A DNA stretch of 6,198 nucleotides. Source: Alphaproteobacteria bacterium (GTDB lineage Bacteria; Pseudomonadota; Alphaproteobacteria; ATCC43930; CGMCC-115725). Position numbers and translations under genes: made by a program. Where the stretch lies: NCBI GenBank assembly GCA_005888425.1, contig VAZF01000031.1, forward strand, positions 1 through 6,198, given 5' to 3'. The notes below the pieces were generated by a model. It worked only from the letters and a program-made list of their open reading frames with translations, did not search any database and was not told the origin of the DNA. This document shows, one piece after another, positions 1 through 5,844 of the stretch. Each line of letters opens with the position of its first letter. Within the stretch, counting starts at the first letter, position 1.

Positions 1-1462
1 GGCGCTTTGTAATGCGCCAGATTGGCGCGGCACCAGGCGGTGATGTCGGCGGCCGAAACCGCGCCGGCATCCGGCTTCAATGTGACGAAGGCGCAGGGCG
101 TCTCGCCCCATTTCTCGTCCGGCTTGGCGACGACTGCGGCTTCCATAATCTGCGGATGGCGATACAGCACCTCCTCGACCTCGATCGAGGAGATGTTCTC
201 GCCGCCCGAGATGATGATGTCCTTCGAGCGGTCCTTGATCTCGGCATAGCCGTCGGGATGCATGACCGCGAGATCGCCGGTGTGAAACCAGCCGCCGGCG
301 AAGGCCTCATCGGTCGCTGCCGGATTTTTCAGATAGCCCTTCATCAGCGTGTTGCTGCGCAACAGCAGTTCGCCGATTGTCGCGCCATCGGCCGGCACAT
401 CGCGCAAGGTGTCGGGATCGGCGACGCGCTGGCGCTCTAAGGTCAGATATTGGACGCCCTGGCGCGCCATCTTGGCGGCGCGCTCACCTAGCGGCAGCTC
501 GCCCCAATCCTCTTGCCAGGCGCAGGAGGTCGACGGCCCGTAACTCTCCGTCAATCCGTAGAGATGCGTGACGCGGAAACCCATCCGCTCCATCGCCTCG
601 ATGACCACAGAAGGCGGCGCCGCGCCACCGGTCGCGACTTCGACGACGTGATCGAAGCGGCGCTTCACACTGTCCGGTGCATGCACGAGCATGTTCAAGA
701 CGACCGGCGCGCCACAGAGATGCGTGACCCTGTGCTCGGCGATCGCGGCAAAGATGGGTGCCGGATCGACCCGGCGCAAACAGATATGCGTGCCGGCGAC
801 CGCCGTCACTGCCCAGGGGTAGGTCCAGCCGTTGCAGTGGAACATCGGCAATGTCCAGAGATAGACCGAATGCCGGTCGATCCCGAAGGTGATCGCGTTG
901 CCGAGCGCGTTCAGATAGGCGCCGCGATGGTGGTAGACGACGCCTTTCGGATTGCCGGTCGTGCCGGAGGTGTAGTTGAGCGCGATCGGCGCCCATTCGT
1001 CCGCGGGCGCTGACCACGGAATATCCGGATCGCCCTCGCCGAGAAACGCCTCGTATTCGATGCCGCCGAGTGTGGCCTCGCCGCTGCCATCCGCGATTTC
1101 GACGACGGGGATCAGCGTCTCCAGTTCGGCGAACGCGTCTCGCGCCAAGAAGGCGAATTCGTGGTCGGCGATCAGCAATTTGGCGGCGCCATGATGCAGG
1201 ATGAAGGCGATCGAGCGGGCATCCAGGCGGTAATTCAACGCGTTCAACAGCCCGGGCCGATGCCGCGCCGGCGCAGCGCATCGGCAAAGCGGCGGCAGCG
1301 CTCGTAGAATTCGCGATAGGTGAAACGCCGTGCCCCATCGATGACGGCGAGCTTGTCGGGATAGACCGCGGCGGCCCGCGCGAGAAAGCCGAGCGGCGTC
1401 AGCGCCGTGAAATTGGCCGGATTGCGCGCCAGATGTTCCGCATCGTAGGTCCGTTCCGTCAT
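1..1462 (-). pseudogene. AMP-dependent acyl-CoA synthetase, frame broken by an apparent ~76-bp deletion; 3' end outside window
   Basis: This is an ANL-superfamily acyl-CoA ligase, which activates a carboxylic acid to its CoA thioester with ATP. The first 71 residues, from ATG 1462, run in one frame to GIGPG and then hit TGA at 1244-1246. The remainder is open in another frame from 1250 to the window edge (416 codons). It carries the P-loop TSGTTGNPKG (971-942), YGLTESYG (560-537), GWFHTGDL (293-270) and DRSKDIIISGGENISS (near 240-181). The C-terminal catalytic lysine lies beyond position 1. In relatives, GIGxG is followed by about 25 residues (D-T-V-A-V-M-x-P-N ... P-M-A-G-A) before the L-N-x-L-N-x-R-L-D segment found here at 1250. 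These are missing, so the lesion looks like a deletion of about 76 nt, not a one-base slip. With them restored, the length would suit a family of about 545 residues. No second lesion was found. The start is supported by TAAGGA 7 nt upstream. It is either a real pseudogene or an assembly error. Confidence 0.85.
1244..1257 (-). other. Deletion and frame-break junction in the acyl-CoA synthetase gene
   Basis: On the minus strand the codons for G-P-G (frame 1) run directly into CTG TTG AAC (frame 2, L-L-N). The switch falls inside the 8-bp palindrome GCCCGGGC (1250-1257). Frame 1 stops at TGA 1246-1244. That stop overlaps a TTG codon of frame 2 (1247-1245), so restart at TTG is formally possible but would yield a ligase lacking its N-terminal strand-helix unit. 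The expected-length argument gives about 25 codons plus 1 nt lost, and this agrees with the observed shift of frame. It rests on remembered family sequence, not on a computed alignment. Confidence 0.7.
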
Positions 1463-1475
1463 GGCCGCATCCTTA
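1463..1475 (-). promoter_or_regulatory. Ribosome binding site that decides the acyl-CoA synthetase start
   Basis: TAAGGA (1475-1470) lies 7 nt before ATG 1462. The same frame also has an upstream TTG at 1498, but that codon overlaps the end of the GNAT gene and would add 12 residues not expected in the family. ATG 1462 is therefore preferred, leaving a 25-nt gap after the GNAT stop codon. Confidence 0.6.
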
Positions 1476-1487
1476 GGGAAGCCGCCA

Positions 1488-2480
1488 TCAGAGATCAATC
1501 CGGAAGACGAGCTTCGCCTTGCCGCCAGGCAGCGGGCGCGTGCCGGTTAAGACACCGCCATTGGCGAGGATGACCCAGCGGGAGGGCTCGTTGTCGTCGT
1601 CGCAAGTGATTTCGAGCCGCCGCAAGCCAACCTCGCGCGCCACCGGCAGGATCAGCGCCAAGGCCCGGGTCGCGTAGCCGCGCCGGCGCTTCCACGGCAC
1701 CACCGCGTAACCGATATGACCTGAAACGTAATCGGGAACCTCGTCGCTGCCCGAAACGAAGCGCAGATTGATCGCGCCGCAGAAATCGCCGTCGTCGAGC
1801 CAGAACACGGCTCCCGGGAGGCGCGGCACCTGCCTTCCCGAGGCCTGAGTGAATATTCCATCCTGGCGGGTCAACTCGGCCAGGAACGCGGCGGGATCGA
1901 GGCTGATCGCGGCTAATTGCGCCGCGCTGACATCGCCGCTGGTATCCGGCGACCAGCCCGCGGCAACGGCCGCAGCATAGTCCGGCAGCCGTTCGAGGCC
2001 TGGCGCGACGAGCGTCAGCGGTCGCGTCGGCTGTTTCGGAAGACGTTTGCCGACGCGAACGGAGTGATCGCGTTCCGGCTCGACGTCGAACCACGCTCCG
2101 GGCTCGTAGCCGTGCTTCCGATAAAATCCGAGAGCCGGTTTGATCGCGTTCAGCACGACTTCGCCGCAGCCGAAGGCGGCGGCACGCTCTTCCGCGAGCC
2201 GCAGCAAGGCGGCTCCGTGCCCCTGACCCTGCAGATCCGGCCGGATCGCGATCAGGCGAAACGCGGCGCGCGCATCGCCGAGCACATCGATCCGTAGCGT
2301 GCCTATCGCGTCCTCGTCGTGTCGCAGCAGATGCGGGAAATTGAGTTCCTTGAACTCGTCGGCGTCTTCGGGATCGTAGGTTTGGCCAGGCAGGTAGCGC
2401 TCGAAAATCGCCACTCGGCGAATGTCGTGATAGGCGGCCCACTCAGCCGCAGTTGATGGGCGGGCGAGTTCGTAATTCAC
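1488..2480 (-). CDS. Tandem GNAT-domain acetyltransferase (two fused GNAT domains)
   Basis: This 330-residue protein contains two GNAT folds, which normally transfer an acyl group from acyl-CoA to an amine. Domain 1 (about 1-148) has R-L-I-A-I-R-P-D-L followed by the acyl-CoA pyrophosphate loop QGQGHG (84-89), then N-A-I-K-P-A-L-G-F-Y-R-K-H-G-Y (111-125), a typical GNAT C-terminal segment. Domain 2 (about 155-330) has GHIGYAVVPWKRRRGYA (254-270), where R267-G268-Y269-A270 forms the second loop, then ITCDDDNEPS (291-300) and N-G-G. This second half resembles the COG3981 type of predicted acetyltransferase. Both loops look intact. The start is GTG at 2480, within GTGA overlapping the stop of the preceding dehydrogenase gene by 4 nt. 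No strong ribosome binding site is visible, so translation is probably coupled. The substrate is unknown. Its place between a dehydrogenase and a CoA ligase suggests the operon's metabolism, but this is inference. Confidence 0.88.
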   Translation of the reverse strand: MNYELARPSTAAEWAAYHDIRRVAIFERYLPGQTYDPEDADEFKELNFPHLLRHDEDAIGTLRIDVLGDARAAFRLIAIRPDLQGQGHGAALLRLAEERAAAFGCGEVVLNAIKPALGFYRKHGYEPGAWFDVEPERDHSVRVGKRLPKQPTRPLTLVAPGLERLPDYAAAVAAGWSPDTSGDVSAAQLAAISLDPAAFLAELTRQDGIFTQASGRQVPRLPGAVFWLDDGDFCGAINLRFVSGSDEVPDYVSGHIGYAVVPWKRRRGYATRALALILPVAREVGLRRLEITCDDDNEPSRWVILANGGVLTGTRPLPGGKAKLVFRIDL

Positions 2481-3616
2481 GCGCCCATCAGTTGCGCGAC
2501 GCGCTCGCGGTGCCAGCTCGCGTCGCCAAAGGCGACTTCGCCCGCCTTGGCGCGCTTCAGATAGAGCTGCAGATCGTGCTCCCAGGTCATGCCGATCCCG
2601 CCATGCAATTGGATGCCGGCGGCGCAGACCTTGCGCCCGGCATCGGAAGCCGCGGCCTTTGCCATCGAGACCGCGAGGGGCGCATCGGCTTCGTTCTCAT
2701 CGACCGCCCAGGCCGCGTAATAGGTCAGCGACTTTGCGTTCTCGATCTCGACCAGCATGTCGGCGCATTTGTGCTTGACGCCTTGATAGCTGCCGATCGG
2801 CTTGCCGAAGGCGACGCGCAATTTGGCGTAGTCGACCGTCATCTCGAGGACGCGTTGCGCCGCGCCGCACATCTCAGCCGACAATCCCACAGCGGCGCGG
2901 TCAATGACCTGTTGCAGCGGCGCCCATCCCCGGTGCAATTCGCCGAGCAGCGCCGAAGTCGGTACGGCAACATTGTCGAATCTCACCTCACACAATTTGC
3001 GCGTCTCGTCGATCGACGGCAGGCGCCGGATCGCGAGGCCGGGCATATCCTTCGGCACGAGAAAAAGGCTGACCCCGTCCTCCATCGTGCTGCCATCGCG
3101 ACTGCGCGCCGCGACGACCAGCACATCGGCGAGATGCGCGTCGGGCACGAACATCTTCGTGCCGGAGAGCGCGAACCCGCCGCGCGCTTCGCGCGCCGTC
3201 GCGGTGATGCCGGCGGCGTCCCAGCGGGCGTTGGGCTCCGTGACCGCGAGCGTCGCCTTCACCTCACCGGCGGCGATGCGCGGCAGCCACTCGCGGCGTT
3301 GCTCGGGCGAGCCGGCCGCGGCAATCGCCGCGCCGCCAAGCAATACAGTCGCAAGATATGGGCCCGGCATCACGGCGCGGCCGATCTCCTCCATCAATAC
3401 GACAAGATCGACGAGACCGAGGCCGCTGCCGCCCGCATCCTCGGGACACGTGATGCCGAGCCAGCCATTGTCGGCGAGCTGCCGCCAGAACTCTTCGGTG
3501 ACAGCCGTGTCGGTCGCCATCATCTCACGCACGAATTTGGTAGGGCATTGGCTGACGAGAAACTTGCGCGCCGTGTCGCGCAGCAATTCCTGTTCTTCGG
3601 TGAAACCGATATCCAT
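2477..3616 (-). CDS. Acyl-CoA dehydrogenase family protein, probable non-catalytic partner subunit
   Basis: This 379-residue FAD-dependent acyl-CoA dehydrogenase homologue starts MDIGFTEEQELLRDTARKF and covers all three family domains: N-terminal helices (1-120), the beta domain with A-V-T-E-P-N (124-129) and G-T-K-M-F-V (152-157), and the C-terminal helical domain with VAFGKPIGSYQGVKHKCADM (268-287) and QLHGGIGMTWEHDL (336-349). Aligned by eye, the glutamate used by medium-chain dehydrogenases is replaced by F363 (FGDAS in place of EGTSQ). The isovaleryl-CoA-type position, just after D239-R240, is A241. It may therefore lack the base that removes the alpha proton. Known one-sided subunits of this sort pair with an active dehydrogenase in alpha2beta2 complexes of steroid-degrading actinobacteria. 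The other dehydrogenase in this operon is the obvious candidate. ATG 3616 is chosen because AGGGG lies 6 nt upstream. The frame remains open further upstream but there it overlaps the dioxygenase gene. Confidence 0.9.
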   Translation of the reverse strand: MDIGFTEEQELLRDTARKFLVSQCPTKFVREMMATDTAVTEEFWRQLADNGWLGITCPEDAGGSGLGLVDLVVLMEEIGRAVMPGPYLATVLLGGAAIAAAGSPEQRREWLPRIAAGEVKATLAVTEPNARWDAAGITATAREARGGFALSGTKMFVPDAHLADVLVVAARSRDGSTMEDGVSLFLVPKDMPGLAIRRLPSIDETRKLCEVRFDNVAVPTSALLGELHRGWAPLQQVIDRAAVGLSAEMCGAAQRVLEMTVDYAKLRVAFGKPIGSYQGVKHKCADMLVEIENAKSLTYYAAWAVDENEADAPLAVSMAKAAASDAGRKVCAAGIQLHGGIGMTWEHDLQLYLKRAKAGEVAFGDASWHRERVAQLMGA

Positions 3617-3633
3617 TTCCGTCCCCTGCCCGC

Positions 3634-4578
3634 CTAGACCGGCACCGTGCCTCTGACGACGCTGCGATGCATAACGCGCCGGTACCGCCGCATCGAATCG
3701 TCGGCGACGAGCCGGTGCAGCAGGCACCGATTGTCCCACATCACGAGATCGCCGGCACGCCAGCGATGCCGATAAACAAATTGCGGCTGCGTCGCGTGAT
3801 CGAGGAGTTCGCCGAGGAGGGCCGCGCTCTCGGCCTCCGGCAGGCCGAGGATGTGCGTCGAGTGGTTGCCGAAATAAAGCGCCTTGCGGCCGGTCTCGGG
3901 GTGCATCCGCACCAGCGGGTGATCGACCGCCGCCCGGCTCTCGTCGAATGCCGGGCGAAACACGACCCGCAGCCCGGCGATCCGCCATTTCGTCTCGTCC
4001 GGCAATGCGTCGTAGGCCAGCGCCGTGTTGGCGAATTCAGTGTCGCCACCTGTGGGTGGCACCTCGACAGCGCGGAGCATCGTCAGCATCGGCGGCGCGG
4101 CGTGGTAGGGCTTATCGGTATGCCAGTGGTAATTGGCAGCCTTCGAGACCCGCAGCACGGGATTTCCGTCGGCGTCGAGGTTCGACATGACATGCGCGAC
4201 ATCGTAGCGTTTCGCTTCGCCGCGATGGGCGCCGTGCACCTCGACTTCGCCGAAATTGCCCGCGAAGGCGAATTGCTGTCCGCGCGTCAAGAACTGGCCC
4301 GGGAAGACGACGATATGGTGCGCAAGAAAGGCGCGCCAGATCGCGTCCTTCAGTTCGGGCGAGAGGGGCTCGGACAACTCAACACCGGCTATCCGCACGC
4401 CGCCCGCCGCTGCGAGCTTCTCCGCCCTTAACTCCGTCGTCCGGGCGAAAGCCGGGACCCACGGTTCCGTTGGTCCGCGAGTATGAGTCGGCTCACCAAC
4501 GCCGATGCCAATTGTCTCGTTTGGAGAGGCGGATGGGTGGGTCCCGGCTTTCGCCGGGACGACGGAGGAAGGGTTCAC
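3634..4578 (-). CDS. TauD/TfdA-family Fe(II)/2-oxoglutarate-dependent dioxygenase; start uncertain
   Basis: Enzymes of this family couple 2-oxoglutarate decarboxylation to hydroxylation of a substrate, usually in the cytoplasm. Numbering from GTG 4578 (314 residues), the iron ligands are H153-x-D155 (in NYHWHTDKPY) and H288 (in DNRCLLHRL). R305 in R-V-M-H-R matches the 2-oxoglutarate-binding arginine of E. coli TauD, and P-P-T-G-G-D-T (174-180) is also typical. All key residues are present. The family-like region begins near L50. Residues 6-48 come from the palindromic element upstream. No ATG, GTG or TTG lies between the element and the conserved core. The options are GTG 4578, with GAAGGG 8 nt upstream and 4 nt after the previous stop, reading in frame through the element, or GTG 4398 (254 residues), which drops about ten conserved-region residues. 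The 17-nt gap to the next gene supports operon membership. The substrate is not evident. Confidence 0.82.
   Translation of the reverse strand: MNPSSVVPAKAGTHPSASPNETIGIGVGEPTHTRGPTEPWVPAFARTTELRAEKLAAAGGVRIAGVELSEPLSPELKDAIWRAFLAHHIVVFPGQFLTRGQQFAFAGNFGEVEVHGAHRGEAKRYDVAHVMSNLDADGNPVLRVSKAANYHWHTDKPYHAAPPMLTMLRAVEVPPTGGDTEFANTALAYDALPDETKWRIAGLRVVFRPAFDESRAAVDHPLVRMHPETGRKALYFGNHSTHILGLPEAESAALLGELLDHATQPQFVYRHRWRAGDLVMWDNRCLLHRLVADDSMRRYRRVMHRSVVRGTVPV
4432..4567. repeat. 136-bp palindromic element with 31-bp inverted arms
   Basis: The left arm (4432-4462) and the right arm (4537-4567) are reverse complements over 31 nt with one mismatch: the left reads CCGGGCG where the right implies CCCGGCG. 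They flank a 74-nt centre. The centre holds a smaller inverted pair, GTTGGT (4469-4474) and ACCAAC (4495-4500). Arms that translate as VPAKAGTH or WVPAFAGTT are a pattern I recognise from dispersed intergenic palindromes of proteobacteria, often seen as spurious peptides in annotations. It sits between the large dehydrogenase gene (stop at 4583) and the dioxygenase core. A transcript could fold into a long hairpin there, changing mRNA stability or the ratio of upstream to downstream product. The arms are not followed by a T-tract, so it does not look like a rho-independent terminator. Confidence 0.88.
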
Positions 4579-4582
4579 CGGT

Positions 4583-5773
4583 TCAGCCCTTCGGGAGGCC
4601 GAGGACGCGCTCGCCGATGATGTTGCGCTGGATCTCGCTCGTGCCACCGGCAATCGTGTATTGCCGCGCGCCCAAGACGCGGTGGGCCCAGCGCGGCGCA
4701 TCGGGCACCGTCTCGGTCGGGGTCTCCAAGGTCGCGTAGGGGCCGAGCAAGGTCGCCGAAAAATCGGCAATGCGCGTCGCCAGTTCCGACCCGAACAGTT
4801 TGAGGATCGAGCCTTCCGGCCCGGGCGGCTCGCCGCGCAGCCGTCGGGTCAGCCCGCGCAGCCGCGTCACCTGCAGTGCCTTGGCGTCGATCGCGAGCTG
4901 CGCCAATTGCTGGCGGATGTGGCTTTCGCGAAAGGCCGGCTCCTGCCGGTTTGGGAATTGCTTCGCCAGTTCAAGGAGGCGCGCGATCTGCGCGGCGTGA
5001 TCGCGCCCGCCGGCGCCGCCACGCTCGAACATCAAGGTTGTCGTCGTGACCTTCCAACCCTCGTTCAACGGGCCGACGAGATTCTCCTTGGGCACGACCA
5101 CGTCCTCGAAGAAGACCTCGTTGAAATGCCGGTGCCCATTCAACAGCACCAACGGGCGCACCGTGACCCCCGGTGTCTTCATGTCGACCAGCAGATAGGA
5201 GATGCCGTGATGCTTCGGCGCGTCGGGGTCGGTGCGCACCAACAGAAAACACCAATCGGCGAAATGCGCGCCCGAAGTCCATACCTTCTGACCGTTGACC
5301 AGGAAATGGGCGCCCTTGTCGACCGCGCGGGTGCGCAGGCCGGCGAGATCGGAGCCGGCGCCCGGCTCGGAATAACCCTGACACCAGATCTCGTCGCAGC
5401 TGAGGATCTTTGGCAGATACCGCTTCTTCTGCGCCTCGGTGCCCCAATGAATGAGGGTGGGGCCGAGAAGGCTCATGCCGACCGTGCCGGGCAGGATCGG
5501 CGCGCGGGCGCGGAAATACTCTTCGTCGAAGATCACCTGCTGCATAAAGCTGGCGCCGCGCCCGCCATATTCCTTTGGCCAGGACAGGCCGACCCAGCCG
5601 GCCGCGTGCATCTTCTTCTGCCAGGCGCGGCGCTTTTCGAGCGTCTCGCGGTCGGGTGACACGCGCTGATCCTGCGCGTCCTCGACCTTCAGATCGTCGG
5701 GCAGATTGGTGTCGAGCCAAGCACGGAACTCGCGGCGGAATTCGGCATGCTCCGGAGAATCGGCGAAATCCAT
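4583..5773 (-). CDS. Acyl-CoA dehydrogenase, probable catalytic subunit
   Basis: This 396-residue FAD-dependent acyl-CoA dehydrogenase begins MDFADSPEHAEFRREFRAWL and ends with YTIAGGTSEIQRNIIGERVL (372-391), a well-known C-terminal signature. FAD and substrate segments include GYSEPGAGSDLAGLRTRA (133-150) and KVWTSGAHFADW (163-174). In the segment G234-P-L-N-E-G-W-K-V ... L-M-F-E250-R251, E250 aligns without gaps to the helix-G catalytic glutamate of isovaleryl-CoA dehydrogenase. The medium-chain-type position is G376. It is therefore predicted to be active and resembles the larger FadE-type enzymes of steroid, terpenoid and branched-acid catabolism. Electrons would pass to an electron-transfer flavoprotein, which is not encoded here. 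ATG 5773 is supported by GAGGGAGGG 8 nt upstream. It appears to be the first gene of the operon, directly behind a plausible promoter. Confidence 0.93.
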   Translation of the reverse strand: MDFADSPEHAEFRREFRAWLDTNLPDDLKVEDAQDQRVSPDRETLEKRRAWQKKMHAAGWVGLSWPKEYGGRGASFMQQVIFDEEYFRARAPILPGTVGMSLLGPTLIHWGTEAQKKRYLPKILSCDEIWCQGYSEPGAGSDLAGLRTRAVDKGAHFLVNGQKVWTSGAHFADWCFLLVRTDPDAPKHHGISYLLVDMKTPGVTVRPLVLLNGHRHFNEVFFEDVVVPKENLVGPLNEGWKVTTTTLMFERGGAGGRDHAAQIARLLELAKQFPNRQEPAFRESHIRQQLAQLAIDAKALQVTRLRGLTRRLRGEPPGPEGSILKLFGSELATRIADFSATLLGPYATLETPTETVPDAPRWAHRVLGARQYTIAGGTSEIQRNIIGERVLGLPKG

Positions 5774-5826
5774 GGGCGCGGCCCTCCCTCGGGCCCGAGG
5801 ATACCGGCCGCCGCCGCCCGGCTCAA
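5774..5826 (-). promoter_or_regulatory. Candidate sigma70-type promoter and leader of the acyl-CoA dehydrogenase operon
   Basis: Reading the minus strand, TTGAGC (5826-5821) and TATCCT (5803-5798) are separated by exactly 17 nt. Each matches 4 of 6 consensus bases. Transcription would start near 5791, giving a leader of under 20 nt that contains GAGGGAGGG (5790-5782), 8 nt before ATG 5773. Chance matches are possible in so short a search, but the spacing and location are apt, and the sequence between the boxes is almost pure G and C, so the two boxes stand out. Confidence 0.45.
5787..5800. promoter_or_regulatory. Perfect 14-bp palindrome over the -10 box, start point and ribosome binding site: possible operator
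   Basis: CCTCGGGCCCGAGG is its own reverse complement over all 14 bases. It shares three bases with the candidate -10 box (5803-5798), covers the predicted start point and reaches into the GAGGGAGGG ribosome binding site. A dimeric repressor bound here would block the promoter. In RNA, a 5-bp stem with a 4-nt loop could mask part of the ribosome binding site. The half CCTCGG occurs again upstream on the same strand at 5834-5829. No regulator gene lies in the window, and palindromes made only of G, C and few A/T arise easily in such DNA. Confidence 0.35.
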
Positions 5827-5829
5827 TGC

Positions 5830-5843
5830 CGAGGCGGTCCTCG
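5830..5843 (-). terminator. Weak hairpin just after the hydrolase stop codon
   Basis: CGAGG (5843-5839) and CCTCG (5834-5830) can pair around the 4-nt loop ACCG, starting one base after the TAA at 5847-5845. The stem has only five base pairs and no T-run follows, so it is at best a weak or factor-dependent terminator. It lies between the hydrolase gene and the candidate promoter of the next operon. Confidence 0.2.
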
Positions 5844-5844
5844 A

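Noticed and set aside
1250..1257. GCCCGGGC palindrome as a regulatory site
   Set aside because: It lies inside a coding region at the deletion junction and is too short and too GC-rich to be treated as a site. I mention it only as a possible cause of the deletion or of an assembly fault.
484..1338. Minus-strand frame of 284 codons overlapping the acyl-CoA synthetase
   Set aside because: It is the wrong frame of the synthetase: the adjacent frame gives all the ligase motifs, while this one gives an arginine-rich peptide without any.
1495..2442. Minus-strand frame of 315 codons within the GNAT gene
   Set aside because: It is an arginine-rich shadow of the GNAT gene. The true frame holds both acyl-CoA loops.
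2453..3637. Plus-strand open frame of 394 codons opposite the smaller dehydrogenase
   Set aside because: It is rich in Arg, Ala and Gly, has no recognisable motif, and lies wholly antisense to a well-supported gene. Such antisense frames are expected in GC-rich coding DNA.
3617..3988. N-terminal extension of the smaller dehydrogenase up to 3988
   Set aside because: It overlaps the dioxygenase coding sequence in another frame, encodes arginine-rich sequence, and is unnecessary: ATG 3616 has a good ribosome binding site and matches the family N-terminus.
4432..4567. Rho-independent terminator between the larger dehydrogenase and dioxygenase genes
   Set aside because: The arms are far apart (74 nt), no T-tract follows either arm on the transcribed strand, and the arms match a dispersed repeat pattern better.
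4579..4770. Extension of the dioxygenase start to 4770
   Set aside because: This part overlaps the 3' end of the large dehydrogenase gene in a different frame and reads as low-complexity peptide with no family similarity.
4505..5659. Plus-strand open frame of 384 codons opposite the larger dehydrogenase
   Set aside because: It is antisense to a clear acyl-CoA dehydrogenase, has low-complexity composition with no family motif, and starts inside the palindromic element.
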